Below, one piece after another: positions 6,076 through 10,967 of a stretch of DNA of 10,967 bases. Position 1 is the stretch's first letter; every line of letters begins with the position of its first letter. The notes beneath the pieces were generated by a model. That model had not been told where the DNA came from, made no database searches, and was given only the letters and a program-made list of their open reading frames with translations. The stretch is from contig VBFZ01000069.1 of assembly GCA_005880805.1 (NCBI GenBank), positions 2,708 to 13,674 on the forward strand. The letters are read 5' to 3'. The translations under genes were made by a program, and so were the position numbers. Origin of the DNA: Chloroflexota bacterium (lineage in GTDB: Bacteria > Chloroflexota > Limnocylindria > Limnocylindrales > CSP1-4).

Positions 6076-7278
6076 TTAGCTACCCGGCGAACCGGTCGGG
6101 AGCTCGAACCAGATCGTCGTGCCTTCGCCCGGCGGGCTTTTGGCGCCGATGTCGCCCCCGTGTGCCAGCACGAGGTTCCGCGCGATGGCGAGCCCCAGGC
6201 CAGACCCGCGCGATTCCGCCGATTTCACGAACCGGTCGAAAACGTGCGGAAGGACATCCTCGGGGATCCCCGAGCCCGTGTCGGTCACGCTCACCCGGAC
6301 GACACCCTGCTCGCCCTCAGCGCCTGCCTCGACGCGGATCCGGCCGCCGCGCGGCGTGTATCTAAGCGCATTCGAGAGGAGGTTCTCGAGCACCTCACGC
6401 ATGCGAACCGGATCAACCTCCAGGAGCGGCAGGTCTGATGGGACCGACGTCTTGAGCTCGACACCGGCATCCTCGGCTGCAGTCCGAAAACCTTCCACCA
6501 CGTCGGTGACCAGGACATCGAAGTCGGTCGTCTCGCGGTGCAGCGCGAGCGTCCCGCTCTCCGACAAGGCGAGCGTCCGGAGATCGTCGATGAGGCGGCC
6601 GAGGACGTGCGTCTCGTCGAGGATCGTGGTCAGGTGCGCCTCGTCTGCCGGATGGACGCCATCGACGATCGCCTCGAGGTTGCCCTGCACGACGGACAGC
6701 GGTGTCCGCAGCTCGTGGCTGACATCGGCGAGCAGGCTCCGCCGCTGGCGCTCGTCCGATTCGAGCCGATTTGCCATCGTGTTGAACCCGCGGAGCAGCG
6801 AGCGGATGGGGCGGGGCGACCGCCGACGCTCGTCCACGCGCACCGAGTAGTCGCCTCCCTCGACGCGCGCGACGGCTGCGGCGAGATCGTCGAGCGGTTG
6901 GGCCATGCGGCCCATTCTCGTTCCGAGCCGGAGCAGAAAGAGGAACCCAAAGATCAGGATGACCGCGCCGACCAGCGGCACGTGGAAGCCCACCGGCGCG
7001 CCACCCGGCGGGCCGTACAGTCCGAACGCCGCACCGAGCAACCACAGCATCAGGACGGCCCCCGAAAGCGTGACGAGGAAGAACAGCGCGAACAGGCAGC
7101 CGAGGGCCCAGATGAAGCGCGCCGGACCCGGTCGCCAGCCACGACCCTCAGCCCAGCTGCCGCCTGACCAACCACCGCGCGTCCACGGCGGCCCGTAACC
7201 GCCGGCCGGTGGCCACGGTTCGTCCGCGGGCCACCACGGAGGTTGCCGCCGGGGCGGTGGTCCCGTCGGAGGAGTCAC
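6076..7278 (-). CDS. Sensor histidine kinase (HAMP-HisKA-HATPase)
   Basis: This 400-residue membrane kinase pairs with the regulator encoded just upstream. Residues 1-53 are a cytoplasmic Pro/Trp/Gly-rich segment. TM1 is about 55-85 and TM2 about 99-118; only some 13 residues lie between them, so there is no real extracytoplasmic sensor domain. A HAMP linker (about 119-172) follows. Next is the H-box DVSHELRTPL with phosphoacceptor His188, the N-box ENLLSNALRYTP (298-309), G1 DTGSGIP (333-339) and G2 GSGLGLAI (358-365). All catalytic motifs are intact. The ATG overlaps the regulator stop (ATGA). The short loop suggests it senses membrane state or a membrane partner; the Gly/Trp-rich membrane protein at 8087-8530 is a candidate. 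Stimulus unknown. Confidence 0.94.
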   Translation of the reverse strand: MTPPTGPPPRRQPPWWPADEPWPPAGGYGPPWTRGGWSGGSWAEGRGWRPGPARFIWALGCLFALFFLVTLSGAVLMLWLLGAAFGLYGPPGGAPVGFHVPLVGAVILIFGFLFLLRLGTRMGRMAQPLDDLAAAVARVEGGDYSVRVDERRRSPRPIRSLLRGFNTMANRLESDERQRRSLLADVSHELRTPLSVVQGNLEAIVDGVHPADEAHLTTILDETHVLGRLIDDLRTLALSESGTLALHRETTDFDVLVTDVVEGFRTAAEDAGVELKTSVPSDLPLLEVDPVRMREVLENLLSNALRYTPRGGRIRVEAGAEGEQGVVRVSVTDTGSGIPEDVLPHVFDRFVKSAESRGSGLGLAIARNLVLAHGGDIGAKSPPGEGTTIWFELPTGSPGS

Positions 7279-7961
7279 CCCTCGTCGTCCGCGAAGCGAT
7301 AGCCCACCCCGTAGGCGGTCAGGAGGTAGCGCGGGCGTCGCGGATCGGGCTCGAGCTTGCGCCGGATGTTCTTGACGTGCGTGTCGATCGCCCGCTCGTA
7401 TGACTCGAACGCGACGCCGTGGACGGCGTCGAGGAGCTGGGAGCGGGTGAAGATCCGGCCCGGCTGTCGGGCGAGCGTCGTCAGGATCTCGAATTCGGTG
7501 GCCGTCAACTCGATCGAGCGACCGTCGATGTCCACCCGCATGCGCGGGACGTCGATGCTGACGCCCGAGACCCGGATGAGGTCGGTGGCCTCGGGCCGCC
7601 GTTCCGTGCGTCGCAGGACGGCGCGGACGCGGGCCACCAGCTCGCGCGGGCTGAAGGGCTTCGTGATGTAGTCGTCCGCTCCGAGCTCCAGGCCGAGCAG
7701 CTTGTCGACCTCGTCGTCGCGGGCGGTGAGCATCACGACCGGGATCTCGGAATCGCGGCGGATCGCGCGCATCACGTCGAGGCCGTCCATGCCCGGCAGC
7801 CCGAGGTCGAGCACGACCAGGTCCGGATGCCGACCGCCGACCGTCGCGACGGCCGATGGACCATCGCCGGAGGTCATCACCGAGAAACCGGCGTGCTCGA
7901 GATAGTCGCGCGCCAGCTCGACGATCTTCGGCTCGTCATCGACGACGAGGATGGTCTTCAT
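7275..7961 (-). CDS. OmpR/PhoB-family response regulator
   Basis: This 228-residue protein has an N-terminal receiver domain with acidic pocket Asp8/Asp9, phosphoacceptor Asp52 (VVLDLGLPGMDG), Thr79 (LTA) and Lys101 (TKPF). A C-terminal winged-helix domain (about 130-226) carries IELTATEFEIL, the DNA-recognition region RAIDTHVKNIRRKL and the terminal YGVGYRF. It should be phosphorylated by the kinase encoded next, with which it shares a 4-base overlap. The start ATG has no Shine-Dalgarno; a TAGGAT box 7 bases upstream suggests a leaderless message. An 11-base-period direct repeat at 8582-8599, before the adjacent membrane protein gene, is a likely binding site. Confidence 0.95.
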   Translation of the reverse strand: MKTILVVDDEPKIVELARDYLEHAGFSVMTSGDGPSAVATVGGRHPDLVVLDLGLPGMDGLDVMRAIRRDSEIPVVMLTARDDEVDKLLGLELGADDYITKPFSPRELVARVRAVLRRTERRPEATDLIRVSGVSIDVPRMRVDIDGRSIELTATEFEILTTLARQPGRIFTRSQLLDAVHGVAFESYERAIDTHVKNIRRKLEPDPRRPRYLLTAYGVGYRFADDEG

Positions 7962-7968
7962 CGGGTTG

Positions 7969-7974
7969 ATCCTA
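7969..7974 (-). promoter_or_regulatory. Leaderless-type -10 box (TAGGAT) for the two-component operon
   Basis: Read on the minus strand, TAGGAT is followed by 7 bases and then ATG 7961, the same geometry as at the ABC exporter operon. No ribosome binding site lies between. The only -35-like sequence (TTGCGT at 7999-7994) is at a poor distance of 19 bases. Confidence 0.5.
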
Positions 7975-8031
7975 CGGTCCGGGCTGCGGGGGGACGCAAA
8001 TGCAGCACGCTGCGGGCCTTCTGAACGGGAA

Positions 8032-8063
8032 GGCGCCGGGAGCGTCTCTCGACGCCCGGCGCC
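8032..8063 (-). terminator. Strong GC hairpin after the small membrane protein gene
   Basis: Arms 8032-8046 and 8051-8063 pair over 13 base pairs with a two-base bulge and a 4-base loop. It lies between the small membrane protein stop (8087) and the response regulator promoter (7974), as expected for a terminator separating two transcripts. The sequence after it on the minus strand is TTCCCGTT, not a real T tract, so it may instead attenuate or stabilise the message. Confidence 0.45.
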
Positions 8064-8086
8064 ACTGAAATCCTGGTCGTCGACGG

Positions 8087-8530
8087 TCAGGCCGACGGCG
8101 GCGGGGTGCTCCCCGGAGGCGGAGTCCCACCCGGAGCGGGCGTGCCCTCGGAAGCACCTCCGGTCCGATCATGGGAGCGGCGGTGCCACTCGTCGAACAT
8201 GTCCTGCCCGCGCGACTCCCAGGGCCCACCTCGCCAGCCGCCGCCGTGTCCGTACCAGCCGCCGCGCGGACCGCCGCGAAAGACGAGCGCACGGATCAGG
8301 GCGAAGATCAGGAAGATGAACAGCAGCGTGCCCAGGAAGCCGAAGAACCCGAAGCCGAAGCCAAAGAACGGGTGCCAGCCGTAATAGGGCACGACGGCCG
8401 GGGCGGCCGTGGTGCCGCTCTGGGCCAGGCCCTGGGCGAGGCCCGCCTGGTACGCGCCAACACCCAGAAAAATGGCGACCGCAACCAGCAGTACGCCGAT
8501 CAGAACTCTCCACGCCGATCGTGGGTTCAT
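8087..8530 (-). CDS. Small Gly/Trp-rich membrane protein, probable two-component target
   Basis: This 147-residue protein has an N-terminal hydrophobic helix (about 8-28) and a short external loop. A Phe/Gly-rich stretch, WHPFFGFGFGFFGF (52-65), then runs into a second helix (about 66-83). The cytoplasmic part is rich in Gly, Trp and Arg (85-108, such as GGWYGHGGGWRGGPW), and the end is a Pro/Gly tail (PGGTPPPGSTPPPSA). I recognise the general type from genes next to OmpR-type two-component systems in high-GC bacteria but know no defined function. ATG 8530 is supported by a ribosome binding site (AAAGGAG, 8539-8545 complement) 8 bases away; longer in-frame starts lie beyond it and upstream of the regulator site. 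It probably acts as a membrane stress or signalling accessory of the kinase; this is inference. Confidence 0.75.
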   Translation of the reverse strand: MNPRSAWRVLIGVLLVAVAIFLGVGAYQAGLAQGLAQSGTTAAPAVVPYYGWHPFFGFGFGFFGFLGTLLFIFLIFALIRALVFRGGPRGGWYGHGGGWRGGPWESRGQDMFDEWHRRSHDRTGGASEGTPAPGGTPPPGSTPPPSA

Positions 8531-8581
8531 GTGTCGATCTCCTTTCGTTCGATCGTGATGAACCCAATCCTCCGCACCCGT

Positions 8582-8599
8582 TGTGAAGCGGATGTGAAG
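8582..8599 (-). promoter_or_regulatory. OmpR/PhoB-type direct repeat (CTTCACA, 11-base period)
   Basis: On the minus strand CTTCACA occurs at 8599-8593 and again at 8588-8582, exactly 11 bases apart (CTTCACATCCGCTTCACA). Tandem half-sites at one helical turn are the usual target of OmpR/PhoB winged-helix dimers. The repeat ends 51 bases before ATG 8530, suiting an activator. The neighbouring regulator at 7275-7961 is the obvious candidate. Confidence 0.6.
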
Positions 8600-8655
8600 G
8601 CGGCGCGGAAGTCGCGCGGAGAGTTGGGCCTGAGTGGCGTCCCGAAGGCCCGCCT

Positions 8656-9000
8656 TCAGGAAGGTCGCGCGGCGCTCGGAACGGCGGGGCGCCGCTCGCG
8701 AAGGGCGGCGACCGGGATGAGGCCGCCGGGCACCAGCTCCCGCGCGACCGTGGCGAGCCTGTCCGCCGCCGTGGGGTCGAGCCGGTAGTAGATCCAGGTC
8801 CCACGCCGTTCGGCGAGGACGACGCCTGCCTCCCGCAGGACCTTCAGGTGATGCGAGACCGTCGGTTGGCGCACGCCGCAGCAATCGGTGAGGTTGCAGG
8901 CACACACCTCGGGCTGGCCGGCGAGCTCGCGGACGATGGCGAGGCGCGTCGGGTCGGCCAGGGCCTGGAGCAGCTGCACGTCGGAGTCGATCGGTTTCAT
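8656..9000 (-). CDS. arsR: ArsR/SmtB-family metalloregulator
   Basis: This 114-residue winged-helix repressor has the ArsR core. LADPTRLAIVREL (14-26) is followed by the sensor region PEVCACNLTDCC (30-41), the recognition helix RQPTVSHHLKVLREAG (44-59) and the beta wing ERRGTWIYYRL (64-74). Cysteines 33 and 35 form the CxC seen in As(III)-sensing ArsR proteins, and Cys40-Cys41 give a second nearby pair. It should repress its own gene and the divergent arsM, releasing DNA on binding arsenite. I start it at ATG 9000. The in-frame TTG at 9012 falls inside the -10 box and is unlikely. There is no ribosome binding site, so the message is probably leaderless. Antimony or another thiophilic metal could also be sensed. 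Confidence 0.92.
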   Translation of the reverse strand: MKPIDSDVQLLQALADPTRLAIVRELAGQPEVCACNLTDCCGVRQPTVSHHLKVLREAGVVLAERRGTWIYYRLDPTAADRLATVARELVPGGLIPVAALRERRPAVPSAARPS

Positions 9001-9008
9001 CGCGCCGG

Positions 9009-9037
9009 ACAATATCGTTTTCGATCTATATTGACAA
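9009..9037 (-). promoter_or_regulatory. arsR promoter (TTGTCA - 17 - TATTGT)
   Basis: On the minus strand, -35 TTGTCA (9037-9032) and -10 TATTGT (9014-9009) are separated by exactly 17 bases. ATG 9000 comes 8 bases after the -10, giving a leader of almost no length. The -35 overlaps that of the divergent arsM promoter. Confidence 0.7.
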
Positions 9038-9049
9038 TCATCGATATGA
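9012..9049. promoter_or_regulatory. Probable ArsR operator region
   Basis: This AT-rich island in GC-rich surroundings holds the inverted repeat ATATCG (9012-9017) / CGATAT (9042-9047). A tighter repeat, TCAT (9038-9041) / ATGA (9046-9049), flanks CGAT. Both overlap the divergent promoters, so ArsR bound here would block arsR and arsM together. The exact footprint cannot be set from sequence alone. Confidence 0.5.
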
Positions 9050-9058
9050 GGCTATCAT
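9031..9058 (+). promoter_or_regulatory. arsM promoter (TTGACA - 16 - TATCAT)
   Basis: A perfect -35 TTGACA (9031-9036) and -10 TATCAT (9053-9058) are 16 bases apart. The transcript would start near 9065, leaving a leader of about 18 bases with GGAG at 9072-9075, 7 bases before ATG 9083. The -35 shares bases 9032-9036 with the arsR promoter on the other strand. Confidence 0.72.
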
Positions 9059-9082
9059 GCCCGGGTCGCACGGAGCAACGAG

Positions 9083-9940
9083 ATGTCCACGTCGCACAGC
9101 GAGGTCATGCACGAGCCGGCCGGCGATTCCCTCCGCGAGACCGTACGACGCCGCTACGCGGATGCCGCCCTGGCGGTCGTTCAGGGCAGCCAGCCGGACG
9201 CGACGGCCGACTGCTGCGGCACTGGCTGCGGTTGCGGGCCTGTCGACGGCCCCGGAGAGTCCTTCGGCGCACGGCTGTACGAAGAGGTCGATCGGGCCGG
9301 CCTTCCCGACGCGGCCGTGCTCGCAAGCGGGTGCGGCAACCCGATCGCGGTCGCCGATCTCCGGGAAGGCGAGACGGTCCTGGACCTCGGATCCGGCGGT
9401 GGCATCGACGTCCTGCTCTCCGCGCGCCGGGTGGGGCCCACGGGTCGAGCGATCGGCCTGGACATGACCGACGAAATGCTCGAGCTTGCCAGGCGCAATG
9501 CCGCGGAAGCTGGGGCCTCGAACGTGGAGTTCATCAAGGGAACGATCGAATCGATCCCGCTGGCGGCGTCGTCTGTCGACGTAGTGATCAGCAACTGCGT
9601 CGTGAATCTCGCCGCCGACAAGAACGCCGTGTTCCGGGAGATCGCCCGCGTTCTGCGGCCCACCGGACGGATCGGGATCAGCGACGTCGTGGCACGCGAC
9701 GACCTCACACCGGAGCAGCGTGCGGCCCGAGGCAGCTATGTCGGGTGCATCGCCGGAGCGCTGTCGTTCGACGAGTACAAGCGCGGCCTCCGCAACGTCG
9801 GCTTCGAGGACGTGTCCATCCAACCCACGCACGAGGTGGCGGACGGAATGTTTGCAGCAATCATCCGCGCGCGACTGACGTGCACGGCGAGTGAAGGAAA
9901 GAAAGGAAGTGCGTTTGATGGATCTCCCGCGCGCCTTTGA
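9083..9940 (+). CDS. arsM: Arsenite S-adenosylmethionine methyltransferase ArsM
   Basis: This 285-residue cytoplasmic enzyme should transfer methyl groups from S-adenosylmethionine to As(III), giving methylated and volatile arsenicals. The SAM site is VLDLGSGGGIDVLLSA (99-114) with IGLDMTDEML (124-133). The three cysteines required in algal and bacterial ArsM are present: Cys84 (SGCGNP), Cys172 (ISNCVVNL) and Cys222 (YVGCIAGAL). An N-terminal Cys cluster, CCGTGCGC (44-51), adds four more thiols. The ATG has a GGAG ribosome binding site. It is divergent from arsR and probably derepressed by arsenite. The last 18 or so residues (TASEGKKGSAFDGSPARL) lie past the conserved domain and overlap, in another frame, a small Cys-rich gene. 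No arsC, acr3 or arsB lies in the window. Confidence 0.94.
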   Translation: MSTSHSEVMHEPAGDSLRETVRRRYADAALAVVQGSQPDATADCCGTGCGCGPVDGPGESFGARLYEEVDRAGLPDAAVLASGCGNPIAVADLREGETVLDLGSGGGIDVLLSARRVGPTGRAIGLDMTDEMLELARRNAAEAGASNVEFIKGTIESIPLAASSVDVVISNCVVNLAADKNAVFREIARVLRPTGRIGISDVVARDDLTPEQRAARGSYVGCIAGALSFDEYKRGLRNVGFEDVSIQPTHEVADGMFAAIIRARLTCTASEGKKGSAFDGSPARL

Positions 9941-10004
9941 CCATCGCCCCTCGACCGATCCCGACTGTGGTCCGGATTGCCCGTGCCCGTGTCCGCCCTG
10001 CTGA
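9918..10004 (+). CDS. Unannotated 28-residue cysteine-rich peptide overlapping the end of arsM
   Basis: An ATG at 9918, out of frame with arsM and 23 bases before the arsM gene ends, opens a 28-codon frame ending in TGA at 10002. The peptide begins MDLPRAFDHRP and ends DCGPDCPCPCPPC, giving five cysteines (17, 21, 23, 25, 28) within 12 residues, alternating with prolines. A purine-rich ribosome binding site (GAAAGGAAG, 9901-9909) inside arsM lies 8 bases before the ATG. The stop is only 8 bases from the end of the convergent phosphodiesterase gene, so it fills an otherwise empty gap. It resembles no family I can name; the layout suggests a metallothionein-like thiol ligand for arsenite or a metal. 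Coupled translation with arsM is likely. It could be a chance frame, but the cysteine density argues against this. Confidence 0.62.
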   Translation: MDLPRAFDHRPSTDPDCGPDCPCPCPPC

Positions 10005-10012
10005 ACCAGAAC

Positions 10013-10732
10013 TCAACCCGTTAACGCCTGGCGCTCCACACACAGAGCCCGTAGTCCCATTCGTTCGAGACGGCGGTAGGTCGGCTGCCGGGTCACCGTC
10101 CAGCCGGCAACCTCGAGGCCAGCGTTCGTCGCGGCCGTCACGGCGCTGGCGTCGATGGCATGCCACTCCACGGACACGCCCCGGCAGCCCAGCGATCGCG
10201 CAGTTTCGATGGTCTCTTCCGAGCAATCCTTGGTGTTAAGCCAGGTCGGCCACGCGGGCATCCGCTGACGGATCCCTCGGATCACCGCCGGCTCGAACGA
10301 TGAGACGACGGCGTTCGCAAGGTGTGGACCGCGCGCCGCTGCGCGCATGTCGACCACCCTGTCGGCCAGGTCTTCCTTGAGCTCCACATCAAGGAATGCC
10401 TGCTGAGGCAGCGCCGCCAGCGCGTCAACCAGCCGAGGAACCCCGAGAGACTCGAGCTCGTCCGCGGGCATCTCGTCCGCACGGGCTGACACATGCTGGA
10501 CGCGCTCGAGTGTCTCGTCGTGAAGGAGGATCGGCACACCGTCCGTCGAGGCGCGTACGTCGAACTCCACTCCGTCACACCCCGGCACCATCGACGCAAG
10601 TACGAGTGCCTCGATCGAGTTCTCCGTAGCGCGCCGCCAGTCCCCTCGATGTGCAAGTCGCAAGGTTCGTCCGCTGGCTGCGAGCTCGCGAGCAGGCTGA
10701 CCCGTGGGGAGCCTCGTACGTTCGACCGTCAA
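10013..10732 (-). CDS. Glycerophosphodiester phosphodiesterase family protein
   Basis: This 239-residue TIM-barrel enzyme should hydrolyse glycerophosphodiesters to glycerol-3-phosphate and an alcohol. Conserved features are LAHRGD (26-31, catalytic His28), ENSIEAL (37-43), the metal-binding GVEFDVRASTDG (54-65, Glu56 and Asp58), LLHDETL with His71, and LDVELKED with Glu117 and Lys119. The C-terminal blocks around WTVTR (211-215) close the barrel. Length is typical of soluble bacterial members. No signal peptide is seen, so it is probably cytoplasmic. The start is a TTG at 10732 that overlaps the upstream oxidoreductase stop (TTGA). Some relatives act on other phosphodiesters. Confidence 0.9.
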   Translation of the reverse strand: MTVERTRLPTGQPARELAASGRTLRLAHRGDWRRATENSIEALVLASMVPGCDGVEFDVRASTDGVPILLHDETLERVQHVSARADEMPADELESLGVPRLVDALAALPQQAFLDVELKEDLADRVVDMRAAARGPHLANAVVSSFEPAVIRGIRQRMPAWPTWLNTKDCSEETIETARSLGCRGVSVEWHAIDASAVTAATNAGLEVAGWTVTRQPTYRRLERMGLRALCVERQALTG

Positions 10733-10967
10733 TGCGGGACGCTTGGATTGTCGATCGGGCCCCGCGTCCGAAAGGCCTCAATGATCGACTGGCACAGCGC
10801 AATGTCGCGCAGGCCGTCCTGTCCGGGCGTCGCGGGTTTGCTGCCCCCGGTTATCGCCTCGTGGAAGGCGATGAGCTCTCGCTTGAACGGACTCTCGAAG
10901 GAGGTGATCTCCTCTGATACCCGGGAACATGCGCTTCCCGGTGCACCTGACTCGATCTGGAGCAATG
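10729..10967 (-). CDS. Gfo/Idh/MocA-family oxidoreductase, C-terminal end; 5' part outside window
   Basis: The frame enters from the right edge and ends at TGA 10731-10729, giving the last 79 residues of a protein. The segment ESPFKRELIAFHEAITGG, then PATPGQDGLRDIALCQSIIEAF, matches the C-terminal helix region of Gfo/Idh/MocA NAD(P)-dependent sugar or inositol dehydrogenases (pF..El..F..ai..g..p.t..dg..d). The Rossmann domain and the catalytic lysine are outside the window, so substrate cannot be judged. The TTG at 10965 is probably an internal leucine. It is translationally coupled to the phosphodiesterase downstream, suggesting a polyol or glycerol-phosphate catabolic operon. Confidence 0.72.
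   Translation of the reverse strand, partial: LLQIESGAPGSACSRVSEEITSFESPFKRELIAFHEAITGGSKPATPGQDGLRDIALCQSIIEAFRTRGPIDNPSVPH

Noticed and set aside
8644..8657. GAAGGC/GCCTTC inverted repeat at the end of arsR, considered as a terminator.
   Set aside because: The stem is short with a tight loop, overlaps the stop codon and has no T tract.
9001..9012. TTG 9012 as start of ArsR.
   Set aside because: The codon lies inside the predicted -10 element, so it would not be transcribed; ATG 9000 is preferred.

Overview
The window is GC-rich bacterial chromosomal DNA from an environmental lineage. Several genes look leaderless: a TANNNT -10 box sits 6-8 bases before the start codon. The gene set (S9 peptidase, LigD-like pseudo-ligase, NatA/NatB-type exporter, DUF971, UPF0145, OmpR-type two-component system, arsR/arsM) fits Chloroflexota (Limnocylindria/Ellin6529-like) or a high-GC actinobacterium. 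That placement is inference and I hold it loosely. There are 14 protein-coding genes, two of them cut by the window edges. I see no tRNA, rRNA, CRISPR array or mobile element.

Left part (1-4358). An S9 prolyl-oligopeptidase-type peptidase leaves the window on the left. Divergent from it is an intact reading frame for a DNA-ligase adenylation domain whose catalytic lysine and other key residues are replaced. A 284-base non-coding stretch with two small hairpins follows. Next, on the minus strand, is an ABC exporter pair: an ATPase, then a permease whose start overlaps the ATPase stop.

Middle (4441-7961). A four-gene plus-strand cluster (two-motif DUF971 protein, UPF0145/YbjQ protein, two-TM protein, SRPBCC protein) has two 4-base start/stop overlaps. 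It converges on a minus-strand two-component system in which the OmpR-type regulator precedes its histidine kinase, again with a 4-base overlap.

Right part (8032-10967). Upstream of the two-component genes is a small Gly/Trp-rich membrane protein. Its promoter region carries an 11-base-period direct repeat typical of OmpR/PhoB regulators, so it is a likely target of that system. Then comes an arsenic module: arsR and arsM are divergent, with overlapping near-consensus sigma-70-type promoters and operator-like inverted repeats between them. Overlapping the end of arsM is an unannotated 28-residue frame with a strong ribosome binding site that ends in a five-cysteine cluster (CGPDCPCPCPPC). This is the most novel item in the window: a candidate arsenic- or metal-binding micropeptide made together with the arsenite methyltransferase. 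On the minus strand at the right edge, a glycerophosphodiester phosphodiesterase is coupled by a TTGA overlap to the C-terminal end of a Gfo/Idh/MocA oxidoreductase.
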